A stretch of DNA of 21,575 bases from Actinomycetota bacterium (GCA_009705865.1 WLSJ01000010.1:1-21575), one strand, 5' to 3'. Positions 1 to 7,266 are shown, counted from the stretch's first letter. The notes: generated by a model not told the origin, from the letters alone. Program-made: numbers and translations.

Positions 1-65
1 ATCCCGATGGTGACAGTCATATCCGAACTAATAATCATGGCTACGGCTATGGAATGCGACTCTGA
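1..65 (+). CDS. C-terminal end of an unidentified upstream protein (partial)
   Basis: Reading from base 3, this frame stays open for 20 codons and stops at TGA 63-65, just upstream of the next start. The visible tail is rich in His, Gly, Tyr and Asn (HGYGYGMRL at the end). Its stop overlaps the Shine-Dalgarno-like GAGG of the next gene, as expected for an upstream member of the same tight operon. The product cannot be recognised from 20 residues. A cytochrome oxidase or other respiratory subunit is possible from context only. A competing frame from base 1 stays open to TGA 91-93, but it would overlap the next gene by about 17 bases and looks less natural. Confidence 0.4.
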   Translation, partial: PDGDSHIRTNNHGYGYGMRL

Positions 66-67
66 GG
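64..67 (+). promoter_or_regulatory. Ribosome binding site that decides the cytochrome b start
   Basis: GAGG at 64-67 lies 9 bases before the ATG at 77 but only 3 bases before the in-frame ATG at 71. Normal spacing therefore favours 77 as the start of the cytochrome b N-terminal subunit. Confidence 0.5.
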
Positions 68-76
68 TAAATGCCC

Positions 77-859
77 ATGGCAAAAGTTCTTGACAATCCG
101 CGTCCTACTCTGAAAGAGCGGGCGGCCCAAATAGGCAATCAACTGCAAGGCAGTCAGGCATGGAATGCAATTTTCCGTCCTGGTTCAATCTTCCGTAAGG
201 GCTACACAGACAGCCCACGTAACCGCTCGTACGTCATCATGAACTCGGTGCTCTATCACTTGCACCCAGTGAAGGTAAAGCGTCACGCAGTCAAGGTCAG
301 TTACACGCTGTGCCTTGGTGGCCTCAGCTTCTTTTTGTTCATTTTGCTAACAGTGACGGGCATTTTCTTGATGTTCTTCTACCGCCCTACAGGTGCTGCA
401 GCGTGGCAAGACATTCAAACATTGCAAACCTCAGTCACGTTCGGACTTCTTGTTCGAAACATGCACAGATGGGGAGCACACCTCATGGTGCTTTCAACAT
501 TTCTACACATGTCTCGCGTGTTTTACCACGGTGCATACAAAGCGCCGCGTGAATTCAACTGGGTTATCGGAATCGTCCTTTTGGCACTCACATTGCTTCT
601 GTCGTTTACCGGCTATTTGTTGCCGTGGGATCAGTTAGCACTATGGGCTGTAACAGTTGGTACCAACATGATGGGTTACACGCCAGTGTTCGGATCGCAA
701 GTGCGATTCGTATTACTTGGTGGAGTCGAAATCGGTTCTGAAACATTGCTTCGTTGGTATGTGTTGCACGTACTGATGCTCCCATTCGTCATCGTTATTT
801 TTATGGCTATCCACTTCTGGCGTGTTCGTAAAGACGGCGGAATTTCCGGACCTTTGTGA
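77..859 (+). CDS. Cytochrome b N-terminal subunit (cytochrome b6-like) of the quinol:cytochrome c reductase
   Basis: This is the diheme b subunit that carries electrons across the membrane between the two quinone sites of a bc-type complex. Numbered from ATG 77 (260 residues), likely heme ligands are H130 (MHRW) and H144 (FLHMSRV) in the second helix, and H231 and H246 in the fourth. The 14/15 spacing is that of cytochrome b6, not of mitochondrial cytochrome b (14/14). The protein has four membrane helices, a GYLLPWDQ segment and ends in the b6-type ISGPL. C79, in a CLGG motif, aligns with the b6 cysteine that binds heme c_n. About 55 hydrophilic residues precede the first helix. The C-terminal half of cytochrome b is a separate gene 15 bases downstream. 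ATG 71 is an alternative start. Confidence 0.95.
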   Translation: MAKVLDNPRPTLKERAAQIGNQLQGSQAWNAIFRPGSIFRKGYTDSPRNRSYVIMNSVLYHLHPVKVKRHAVKVSYTLCLGGLSFFLFILLTVTGIFLMFFYRPTGAAAWQDIQTLQTSVTFGLLVRNMHRWGAHLMVLSTFLHMSRVFYHGAYKAPREFNWVIGIVLLALTLLLSFTGYLLPWDQLALWAVTVGTNMMGYTPVFGSQVRFVLLGGVEIGSETLLRWYVLHVLMLPFVIVIFMAIHFWRVRKDGGISGPL

Positions 860-874
860 TCGAGAGGACATCTA

Positions 875-1606
875 ATGACTGAAATCCCCGAGCATCTCTT
901 AAAGCGAGCACAAGCAGCTCGCGATAAAGCTGCAGATGATGCAGCAACACCAGCAGCGGCAGCAGCTGGTGACTCTCGTATTCCTGACCACTTACTCGAG
1001 CGCAGCAAAGCAGCTCGTGGTGATGGTGGTGCAGTAGCGGTTGCAGATAAAGCATCAGCAGCGGTTGCTGCGGCGCCGGCAGCCGGATTGCCGGTTGGCG
1101 CAGGTCCAGGTGGACACACACAACGTTTATTGACAGTTGTTAAGTCTGGTTCTATTCAAGAAACAAAAGCTGCACCAGTTGACAAAGTTCATACATGGCC
1201 TCACTTGTTGGCCGTTGAATTTGTTGCAGGTCTTGCATGCACAGCATTCTTGTTTGTCTTTTCGTGGGTTGTTAACGCACCACTGCTTCATGCAGCTGAC
1301 TTCAACAAAACACCAAACCCATCAAAGGCTCCCTGGTACTTCCTTGGTTTGCAGGAACTTCTCACCATGTTCCACCCAATGATTGCCGGTGTAACACTGC
1401 CTGGAATAGGACTCCTTGTTCTTGTTTTGGCACCATTCGTTGATAAAAACCCTTCGAACAAACCAGAAGATCGCAAGTGGATGACATCAATGTTCACCTT
1501 GTTCCTGATGTTCTGGGCAGTGCTCGTCATCATCGGTTCGTTCTTCCGCGGCCCCGGATTCAACTTCACCTTCCCATGGCGTGACGGAATCTTCTTTGAA
1601 TTGTGA
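875..1606 (+). CDS. Cytochrome b C-terminal subunit (subunit IV/PetD-like) with a long Ala-rich N-terminal extension
   Basis: This subunit completes the quinol-oxidation site of the split cytochrome b. The conserved part is roughly residues 105-243, with three membrane helices (about 111-133, 169-189 and 205-224), as in b6f subunit IV. The quinol-site motif reads APWY (152-155) instead of PEWY, and is followed by FLGLQELL. Residues 1-104 are a hydrophilic extension rich in Ala and Gly that contains two copies of a 13-residue motif (4-16 and 36-48). By the positive-inside rule and by analogy with subunit IV, this extension should be cytoplasmic. Plant and cyanobacterial subunit IV is about 160 residues, so this protein is about 80 longer. 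AGAGGA at 863-868 is a good ribosome binding site for ATG 875. Confidence 0.93.
   Translation: MTEIPEHLLKRAQAARDKAADDAATPAAAAAGDSRIPDHLLERSKAARGDGGAVAVADKASAAVAAAPAAGLPVGAGPGGHTQRLLTVVKSGSIQETKAAPVDKVHTWPHLLAVEFVAGLACTAFLFVFSWVVNAPLLHAADFNKTPNPSKAPWYFLGLQELLTMFHPMIAGVTLPGIGLLVLVLAPFVDKNPSNKPEDRKWMTSMFTLFLMFWAVLVIIGSFFRGPGFNFTFPWRDGIFFEL
884..1018 (+). repeat. Duplicated 13-residue peptide motif IPxHLLxRxxAAR
   Basis: Copy 1 (IPEHLLKRAQAAR, bases 884-922) and copy 2 (IPDHLLERSKAAR, bases 980-1018) share 9 of 13 residues and are separated by 19 mostly Ala, Asp and Gly residues. Both lie in the predicted cytoplasmic extension of the cytochrome b C-terminal subunit. The charged, amphipathic look suggests a short helix or linear binding motif; the function is unknown. 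Confidence 0.75.
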
Positions 1607-1614
1607 TGAAGATA

Positions 1615-1674
1615 ATGACTACCCCCAACAACATTCGACGTAACGACACAGAAGTAAGGAACGCACAGTCATGA
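1615..1674 (+). CDS. Possible 19-residue leader or small protein between the cytochrome b and Rieske genes
   Basis: ATG at 1615 opens a 19-codon frame (MTTPNNIRRNDTEVRNAQS) whose TGA at 1672-1674 overlaps the Rieske start ATG at 1671 as ATGA. This is the same coupling seen at other junctions of the operon. It fills most of the 64-base gap, which is the largest gap in the operon. No strong ribosome binding site precedes it (GAAG at 1608-1611 is close), and the peptide has no recognised family. It may be chance or a coupling leader. Confidence 0.22.
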   Translation: MTTPNNIRRNDTEVRNAQS

Positions 1675-2519
1675 GCACCGGAATTGTTATCGCAATAGTT
1701 GTAATTGCAGCAATCATCTTTGGCCTGCTTGTTGTCCTCACAACATCACGTTCTTCTGAAGTTCGTGGCGCAGGCGCATTGTCGCGCGAGACACGTTCAC
1801 GCAACACCAAAGCAAAAATCTCAGACGACGCGCCAAGCGGACGTGACGTTGAAGCACAAGCATCATCTCGTTCAACTGCAGTTGTAAAAGCCGCTCCTGT
1901 TGAAGTGGCCCCATGGGTTGCTCCTGATGAAGAAGCACTTGGTGTTTCACGTCGTATGTTCTTTAATCGCGCAACGATTACCTTGCTGTCAATCAGTGTC
2001 GGAAGTTTTGGTGCTTCAGTTGTTGGTTTCCTTTGGAAGGGTGCTGAAGGCGGCTTCGGTTCCAAGATCAACGCCGGAAAAATTGACGACGTCATTCAAT
2101 TGATTCGTCAGAACAAAGGTTTCTTGTATTTGTCAGAAGCTCGCGCATGGGTCACCGAGTATCCAAAAGATGCGATCGGTAAAGGAAAAGCAATTTACGG
2201 CGGACAAGGTCCTGTGTTTTCCGGAATGCAATCTGGCGTTGTTGCGTTATACCAAAAGTGTCCTCACCTTGGTTGCCGTGTTCCTGAATGCAAGAGCTCG
2301 CAATGGTTCGAATGCCCATGCCATGGTTCTCAGTACAACCGTGTTGGCGAGAAAAAGGGTGGACCAGCACCACGCGGCATGGACCGCTTCGGAGTTTCCA
2401 TTGTGAACGGTGTTCTTACTATTGATACGGGTGCAGTTTTTGCGGGACCAGCAATTGGCACTAACACCACTGGACAAGAAGCCGAAGGACCACACTGCGT
2501 CGGCGGAGGAAAGCATTAA
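1671..2519 (+). CDS. Rieske [2Fe-2S] protein of the quinol:cytochrome c reductase
   Basis: This subunit takes the first electron from quinol and delivers it to cytochrome c through its mobile extracytoplasmic head. The 282-residue protein has box 1 C197-P-H199-L-G-C202 and box 2 C215-P-C217-H218-G-S220-Q-Y222. Cluster ligands are C197, H199, C215 and H218, with a C202-C217 disulfide. The Ser and Tyr that raise the cluster potential in mitochondrial Rieske proteins are both present (S220, Y222). A first membrane helix (about 4-23) is followed by a 70-residue polar linker, then an SRRMFF twin-arginine-type motif (93-98) and a second helix (101-122), which suggests Tat-dependent export of the folded head. 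An extra cysteine, C276, lies in the Gly-rich tail. AGGA at 1657-1660 is the likely ribosome binding site. Confidence 0.95.
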   Translation: MSTGIVIAIVVIAAIIFGLLVVLTTSRSSEVRGAGALSRETRSRNTKAKISDDAPSGRDVEAQASSRSTAVVKAAPVEVAPWVAPDEEALGVSRRMFFNRATITLLSISVGSFGASVVGFLWKGAEGGFGSKINAGKIDDVIQLIRQNKGFLYLSEARAWVTEYPKDAIGKGKAIYGGQGPVFSGMQSGVVALYQKCPHLGCRVPECKSSQWFECPCHGSQYNRVGEKKGGPAPRGMDRFGVSIVNGVLTIDTGAVFAGPAIGTNTTGQEAEGPHCVGGGKH

Positions 2520-2521
2520 TC

Positions 2522-3586
2522 ATGTTTGCAACAACTAGTACTTCAATTGCGTGGGTAATTCTTCTCATCTCGCTTGCAGGGTGGGCGTTTTACGCATTCT
2601 CCAATGTTCGTTCATCACGTGCCGAAATCGGTGCAGAGCAAAAACTTGCTGCAAACCGCAAGGCCTACTATGACGATGAAATTCTTGAAGGGCCACGTTT
2701 AGAGCGTGTGCAAATTCTTGGTCTTCTGTTCCTTGTCATCATCACAATCGCTTTGCCTCTCTATTGGGTACTTGAACCTGGCCGTACAGCCGAGGCGCAA
2801 TTTGGTTTTGAAAAGCGTTTCACCGAATGGGGTGCAGAGTTGTTTGCGCCCACAGCTGATGGCGGATACAACTGTGCAGGTTGCCACGGTGGCATGAAGG
2901 CAACTGGTGGAGTCGCTGCATATGCAATCACCGATTCAAAGACTGGTGAAGTCAAGTCTGTGTCATGGAAAGCTCCAGCGCTGAACACAGTGTTGTACCG
3001 CTACACAGATGATGAAATTCGTTTTGTCTTGAACTACGGCCGTCCGTTCTCCCCGATGTCTGCATGGGGAACCATTGGTGGTGGTCCACTCAACGATCAG
3101 TCGATTACAACGCTCATTGAATATCTGAAGTCAATTCAGATTCCGCAAGAGAATTGTGTAGAGCCGCGCGGGCCATACAACCCAACGTGTGATGATGGCC
3201 AATTGCCTGCAGCTGAAAACAAAGCGATTATGGCTGAGGCGCAACGTCAAGTTGACACCGGTGCGTATGCATCGATGGGTGAAGCGCTGTTCAATCTCAA
3301 TGTCAATTCAGGTGCGTATTCATGTGCTCGTTGTCATACAAAAGGTTGGTCATACGACGATCCACAAACAACTGGTGGTGGCGCTCTTGGGCCAAACCTC
3401 ACTGGTGGTTCAAGTATCAGGCAGTTCCCGAACCAGTCAGACATGATCGCATTCATTAGTGGCGGCTCAGAATTGGGCAAGCGTTACGGAGAACAAGGTC
3501 AGGGAAGTGGTCGAATGCCAGCCTTTGGTCAGATGTACACAGACGAGCAACTGAAGTTGATCGTGGAATACGTTCGGAGTTTGTGA
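2522..3586 (+). CDS. Membrane-anchored diheme cytochrome c of the quinol:cytochrome c reductase
   Basis: This is the probable electron exit of the bc complex, replacing cytochrome c1 or cytochrome f. Two c-type heme sites are visible: C118-A-G-C121-H122, with probable axial Met M179 (PFSPMSAW), and C268-A-R-C271-H272, with M332 (RMPAFG). Each lies in a class-I cytochrome c domain of about 100 residues. Two N-terminal membrane helices (about 8-27 and 63-84) flank a charged cytoplasmic linker, so both heme domains face outside. C212 and C223 lie between the domains and could form a disulfide. A GGAGGA box at 2505-2510 precedes the start. The stop overlaps the next start as TGATG. Diheme cytochromes c are typical of actinobacterial bc complexes (QcrC), but the exact family here is inferred. 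Confidence 0.92.
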   Translation: MFATTSTSIAWVILLISLAGWAFYAFSNVRSSRAEIGAEQKLAANRKAYYDDEILEGPRLERVQILGLLFLVIITIALPLYWVLEPGRTAEAQFGFEKRFTEWGAELFAPTADGGYNCAGCHGGMKATGGVAAYAITDSKTGEVKSVSWKAPALNTVLYRYTDDEIRFVLNYGRPFSPMSAWGTIGGGPLNDQSITTLIEYLKSIQIPQENCVEPRGPYNPTCDDGQLPAAENKAIMAEAQRQVDTGAYASMGEALFNLNVNSGAYSCARCHTKGWSYDDPQTTGGGALGPNLTGGSSIRQFPNQSDMIAFISGGSELGKRYGEQGQGSGRMPAFGQMYTDEQLKLIVEYVRSL

Positions 3587-4401
3587 TGTTGTCAGCGCTA
3601 CTTGCAGTCGGTTGGGAACCAGAGATCCGCGGATGGATCATCGTCATCATCAGCGTTGCGGTGCTGATGGGTTCCACCTATCTCATCTTGGGCACCAACC
3701 TTGGTGCACGCCTCGGTTTCTTGGTGGCTATCACTGGTCTTTCCGGATGGATGATGTCGATGGCCATTATCTGGGCTGTGTACGGCATCGGATTAAAGGG
3801 GCCAGAACCAACGTGGCATCCGCATGAACCAATCTCCATCGTTCGTGACGGTGCTTTATTGAATCGAACAGAAATTGTGGAAGGTTCTAGCGACATCAAA
3901 GGTCTTGACTCAGTTGCGGCAGCTAAGAAAGTGTCTGACCAGTTGGTAAGTGAAGGCTGGAAATCTCTCGAGGAATCTGATCCAAAACGTGGTCAAGCAG
4001 TTGCATCAGCTGATGAAATTATTCAGATCGAAGCAAAGGAATTTGTAGCCGGTGAATATGTGGCAGTAGCTGTGTATGACAAAGGTGGCGCTCGGTATCC
4101 AAAACTTGGCGACTCTATTGACTTCCTCGCGTTCAAGCACAAGCCTCGATATGCGATTGTCGAAATTGCGCCATTGGTGGCTCAACGTGCAGAACCTGGT
4201 CGTGCACCTGCGCGTGCCCAGATTGACGAAGCACAACCACATCGTTACGTCGTGATGATTCGTGATTTGGGCGCCAAGCGTCGCCCGGCATTCCTCATTG
4301 GTTTTGGTTCCGGATTGATCTTCTTCTTGTTGTGTTGGATCTTGCACCGCCGCGAAGCGTTGCTGCGCAAGAACCTTGCACTCAAAACCTCGGCGGCCTA
4401 G
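3586..4401 (+). CDS. Uncharacterised three-helix membrane protein between the bc complex and complex I genes
   Basis: I do not recognise a named family. The 271-residue protein has two N-terminal membrane helices (about 16-36 and 43-69), a soluble region of about 165 residues, and a third helix (about 235-253) followed by a basic tail (HRREALLRKN). The basic tail places the C-terminus inside, so the large region should face outside, on the same side as the cytochrome c and Rieske heads. No Cys pair, heme motif or metal motif is visible in that region. The start is ATG 3586 in a TGATG overlap with the cytochrome c stop; GTG 3583 is an in-frame alternative. The gene ends 3 bases before nuoA. 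An accessory or assembly role for one of the two complexes is inferred from position only. Confidence 0.88.
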   Translation: MLSALLAVGWEPEIRGWIIVIISVAVLMGSTYLILGTNLGARLGFLVAITGLSGWMMSMAIIWAVYGIGLKGPEPTWHPHEPISIVRDGALLNRTEIVEGSSDIKGLDSVAAAKKVSDQLVSEGWKSLEESDPKRGQAVASADEIIQIEAKEFVAGEYVAVAVYDKGGARYPKLGDSIDFLAFKHKPRYAIVEIAPLVAQRAEPGRAPARAQIDEAQPHRYVVMIRDLGAKRRPAFLIGFGSGLIFFLLCWILHRREALLRKNLALKTSAA

Positions 4402-4404
4402 ATA

Positions 4405-4854
4405 ATGGGCCAGTACCTTCCCATTATTGCGTTGATGGTGCTAGCAATTCTGTTTGCTGTCATCAGTCTTCTTGCTTCGAAGTTGCTTGCGCCTAATCGT
4501 CCTAACTCTGCAAAAGAAGCGCCATACGAATGTGGAATCGTGCCAAGTCGTGAACCACCAGAGCGTTTCCCTGTCAGTTTCTACGTCGTTGCGATGTTGT
4601 TCATCATGTTCGACATTGAAATCATTTTCGCGTACCCGTATGCGGTCGACCGTGAATTTCTTGGTTCGTACGGATTCTTCGAAATGGTGTCTTTTAGTGC
4701 CGTGTTCTTCGTGGCATTTGTATACATGATTGCGCGTGGAGCTCTTGACTGGGGTCCATTACAGAAATCAATGAAGCTTGAGACACAAGAATCACTTGGC
4801 TATAACACAACAAGTTCTGTGCGTGTTGTCGGTTCTGAAGGACGCGCGGCCTAA
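4405..4854 (+). CDS. nuoA: NADH-quinone oxidoreductase subunit A
   Basis: This small membrane subunit of complex I lies beside the quinone entrance. The 149-residue protein has three membrane helices (about 5-28, 58-78 and 91-112). Its hallmark loop has APYECG with C43, the loop cysteine of the active/deactive switch region, and FDIE with D70 and E72. A polar tail of about 35 residues follows the last helix. It is the first gene of a complete nuoA-N set. Its TAA overlaps the nuoB start as TAATG. Confidence 0.97.
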   Translation: MGQYLPIIALMVLAILFAVISLLASKLLAPNRPNSAKEAPYECGIVPSREPPERFPVSFYVVAMLFIMFDIEIIFAYPYAVDREFLGSYGFFEMVSFSAVFFVAFVYMIARGALDWGPLQKSMKLETQESLGYNTTSSVRVVGSEGRAA

Positions 4855-5435
4855 TGGGTGTTGTTCAAAACATTGTTGACGACGGCCTTGGCGGCATGGA
4901 TCACAACTTCGTTACTGCACGTATCGAAGACTTGGTGAAATGGGCTCGTTCACGTTCAAGTTGGGGCGCATCGTTCGGTCTTGCATGTTGTGCAATCGAA
5001 ATGATGGGCACTGGCGCATCACACTATGACCTTTCCCGTTTCGGAATGGAAGTGTTTCGCGCGTCACCTCGCCAAGCAGACATCATGATCGTCGCTGGTC
5101 GCGTTAGTCAGAAAATGGCGCCAGTACTTCGTCAGGTATACGACCAGATGATGGAACCCAAGTGGGTTATCTCCATGGGCGTATGTGCATCAAGTGGCGG
5201 CATGTTCAACAACTACGCAATTGTTCAGGGTGTTGATCAAATTGTTCCTGTAGATGTCTATGCACCAGGTTGCCCACCAACACCAGAAACTCTTATCCAC
5301 GCTATTGAAACTCTTCACCAACTCATTGAAGATGGTGAAATTATGCGCCGCCGATTGGTTAACAATGGTGGTGCTCGGGTTGAGTTATCCGTAGAAGACA
5401 TAGCTCATACTTCTGTCACCATCGGAACGAAGTAA
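4854..5435 (+). CDS. nuoB: NADH-quinone oxidoreductase subunit B (N2 cluster)
   Basis: This peripheral-arm subunit holds cluster N2, the last iron-sulfur centre, which reduces quinone. Ligands are the tandem pair C45-C46 plus C111 and C140, the same positions as in Thermus Nqo6. The motif GCPPTPETLIHAI surrounds C140. The length, 193 residues, is normal for bacterial NuoB. The start ATG overlaps the nuoA stop (TAATG). Confidence 0.98.
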   Translation: MGVVQNIVDDGLGGMDHNFVTARIEDLVKWARSRSSWGASFGLACCAIEMMGTGASHYDLSRFGMEVFRASPRQADIMIVAGRVSQKMAPVLRQVYDQMMEPKWVISMGVCASSGGMFNNYAIVQGVDQIVPVDVYAPGCPPTPETLIHAIETLHQLIEDGEIMRRRLVNNGGARVELSVEDIAHTSVTIGTK

Positions 5436-5437
5436 CA

Positions 5438-5941
5438 ATGAGTGACGTAACAGACACAGTGGAGAATGCTGTAGCAACTCAACACGGCTGCCCAGTCCAA
5501 GATTCTCACGGACAACAAGTTCTGCATGCGTCACGTGATCAATACGTATCTGTCATTAAGGCGCTTGCTGACGAGGGATACGAAATGTGTGTTGACCTCA
5601 CCGGAGTTGACTATCTTGCAAATCCTCACCGCACAATTGGTTTTGGTATTCAACCAGAGCGTTTTGAAGTTGTTGTGAATCTTTTGTCCTTAACTTTGCG
5701 TAAGCGTATTCGTGTTCGCGTGCAAGTTCCTGCAGAAGATGCAACATTGCCAACATTGTTTGATGTACATCCAGGAACCGAAGCCCATGAACGAGAGACA
5801 TTCGACATGTTCGGAATTGTCTTTACTGGGCATCCTGATATGACCCGCATTCTGATGCCAGAAGACTGGGACGGCCATCCACTTCGCAAGGACTACAGCC
5901 AGGGATCTATTCCTGTGCAGTTCAAGGGTGCGCACTCATGA
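5438..5941 (+). CDS. nuoC: NADH-quinone oxidoreductase subunit C
   Basis: NuoC is the 30 kDa structural subunit of the peripheral arm and packs against NuoD. The family signature is clear in the C-terminal half: ERETFDMFGI (118-127), GHPDMTRILM (131-140) and WDGHPLRKDY (144-153). At 167 residues it is shorter than many bacterial NuoC proteins, mainly at both ends. It is a separate gene, not fused to nuoD as in E. coli. The stop overlaps the nuoD start as ATGA at 5938-5941. Confidence 0.96.
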   Translation: MSDVTDTVENAVATQHGCPVQDSHGQQVLHASRDQYVSVIKALADEGYEMCVDLTGVDYLANPHRTIGFGIQPERFEVVVNLLSLTLRKRIRVRVQVPAEDATLPTLFDVHPGTEAHERETFDMFGIVFTGHPDMTRILMPEDWDGHPLRKDYSQGSIPVQFKGAHS

Positions 5942-7266
5942 CCGTTATCTCTGCAGGTACCGCAGAAGGCGGACAAGAACTTCTCTCTCGTAGTGAACTT
6001 ACGGCAAAAGAACTGCTTCGCGAAGTTGGCTCTGTTCTACGCCTTAGCGAAACAGAAGCTGCACTTCTTGCAGAGGTAGAGACAGAAGCTCCTGAAGATC
6101 AAACAATGATCATCAACATGGGGCCACAGCACCCAAGTACGCACGGTGTTTTGCGGCTCATGCTTGAACTTCAGGGTGAAACAGTTTTGCGGTGCAAGCC
6201 GATCATTGGGTATTTGCATACCGGCATGGAAAAAACTGGTGAAGCTCTTACGTATATGCAGGGCGGCACCAATGTCACCCGCATGGACTATTTGTCACCA
6301 CTGAATAACGAGCTCGTATTCTCAATGGCTGTTGAGAAGTTGCTCGGCATCGACGGCGATATTCCTGAGCGCGCTGTATGGATGCGCATGTTGCTCTCAG
6401 AACTAAACCGCATGAGTAGCCATTTATTGTTCCTTGCAACCAACGGTATGGACCTTGGCGCAGTGTCCATGATGTTGTACGGATGGCGTGAACGTGAAGA
6501 TGTTCTTCGGTTCTTCCAAAAAGTAACTGGCCTTCGAATGAACCATAACTTCATTCGTCCTGGTGGACTAGCAGCAGACTTACCATCTGGCTGGCGTGAC
6601 GATGTTCTTGCAATCCTCGAAGGGTTGCCATCACGTCTTGAAGAATATGACATCTTGATGACTGGTCAACCGATCTGGCGCGAACGTCTACAGGGTGTTG
6701 GTGTGATTACCGCTCAAGAGGCCATTGCTCTTGGCGCAACTGGTCCAATTCTTCGGTCCACCGGAGTTGCATGGGACTTGCGTCGCGACATGCCGTACTT
6801 GCACTATGACCAGTTGGAATTTGATGTCATTGTTGGTCAATATGGCGATGCATACGACCGCTACGCAATTCGTTTCAATGAAATTCGTGAGTCGATGCGC
6901 ATTGTGTATCAAATCCTTGATCGCATGCCGTCTGGTGATTACCGCATTCAAAACAAGAAGGTCACTCCACCACCTCGCGCTCGAATCGATGAGTCAATGG
7001 AAGCACTGATTCACCATTTCAAGATTTTTACTGAGGGTTTCAAAGTGCCAGAGGGCGAAGTGTATGTGGCAATCGAAAGCCCACGTGGAGAAATTGGTTG
7101 TTACATCGTGAGTGACGGATCAGCGAATCCGTATCGCATGCATGTGCGCGCTCCGTCATTCGTCAATATCCAAACAATGCCGCACATGATGCGTGGCGGT
7201 CTTGTTGCTGACGCTGTTGCAGTTATTTCATCAGTTGATCCGGTACTCGGGGAGGTTGATCGCTAA
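5938..7266 (+). CDS. nuoD: NADH-quinone oxidoreductase subunit D (quinone site)
   Basis: NuoD is the 49 kDa subunit that forms the quinone-binding pocket with NuoB. The conserved fold begins near residue 57 with GPQHPSTHG. H69 and Y118 match H38 and Y87 of Thermus Nqo4, the residues that contact the quinone headgroup, giving a constant offset of 31. The first 55 residues are therefore a mostly acidic, helix-like extension. No hydrogenase Cys motifs are present, as expected for the complex I member of this superfamily. The C-terminus ends in the usual DPVLGEVDR. The stop overlaps nuoE as TAATG. Confidence 0.98.
   Translation: MTVISAGTAEGGQELLSRSELTAKELLREVGSVLRLSETEAALLAEVETEAPEDQTMIINMGPQHPSTHGVLRLMLELQGETVLRCKPIIGYLHTGMEKTGEALTYMQGGTNVTRMDYLSPLNNELVFSMAVEKLLGIDGDIPERAVWMRMLLSELNRMSSHLLFLATNGMDLGAVSMMLYGWREREDVLRFFQKVTGLRMNHNFIRPGGLAADLPSGWRDDVLAILEGLPSRLEEYDILMTGQPIWRERLQGVGVITAQEAIALGATGPILRSTGVAWDLRRDMPYLHYDQLEFDVIVGQYGDAYDRYAIRFNEIRESMRIVYQILDRMPSGDYRIQNKKVTPPPRARIDESMEALIHHFKIFTEGFKVPEGEVYVAIESPRGEIGCYIVSDGSANPYRMHVRAPSFVNIQTMPHMMRGGLVADAVAVISSVDPVLGEVDR

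Noticed and set aside
1..93. Upstream coding tail in frame 1 ending at TGA 91-93
   Set aside because: It would overlap the cytochrome b gene by about 17 bases and has an unremarkable sequence. The frame ending at 63-65 fits operon spacing better, though neither is certain.
676..1119. 147-codon minus-strand open frame
   Set aside because: It lies opposite the cytochrome b halves, including the GC-repetitive Ala-rich linker. Its Ala/Pro-rich product is what antisense of that repeat gives; no ribosome binding site or family signal.
77..1606. Split cytochrome b seen as one gene broken by a frameshift
   Set aside because: The first part ends in the natural b6 terminus ISGPL, and the second has its own ribosome binding site, ATG and a long unique N-terminal extension. 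This fits a true two-gene b6/subunit IV layout.
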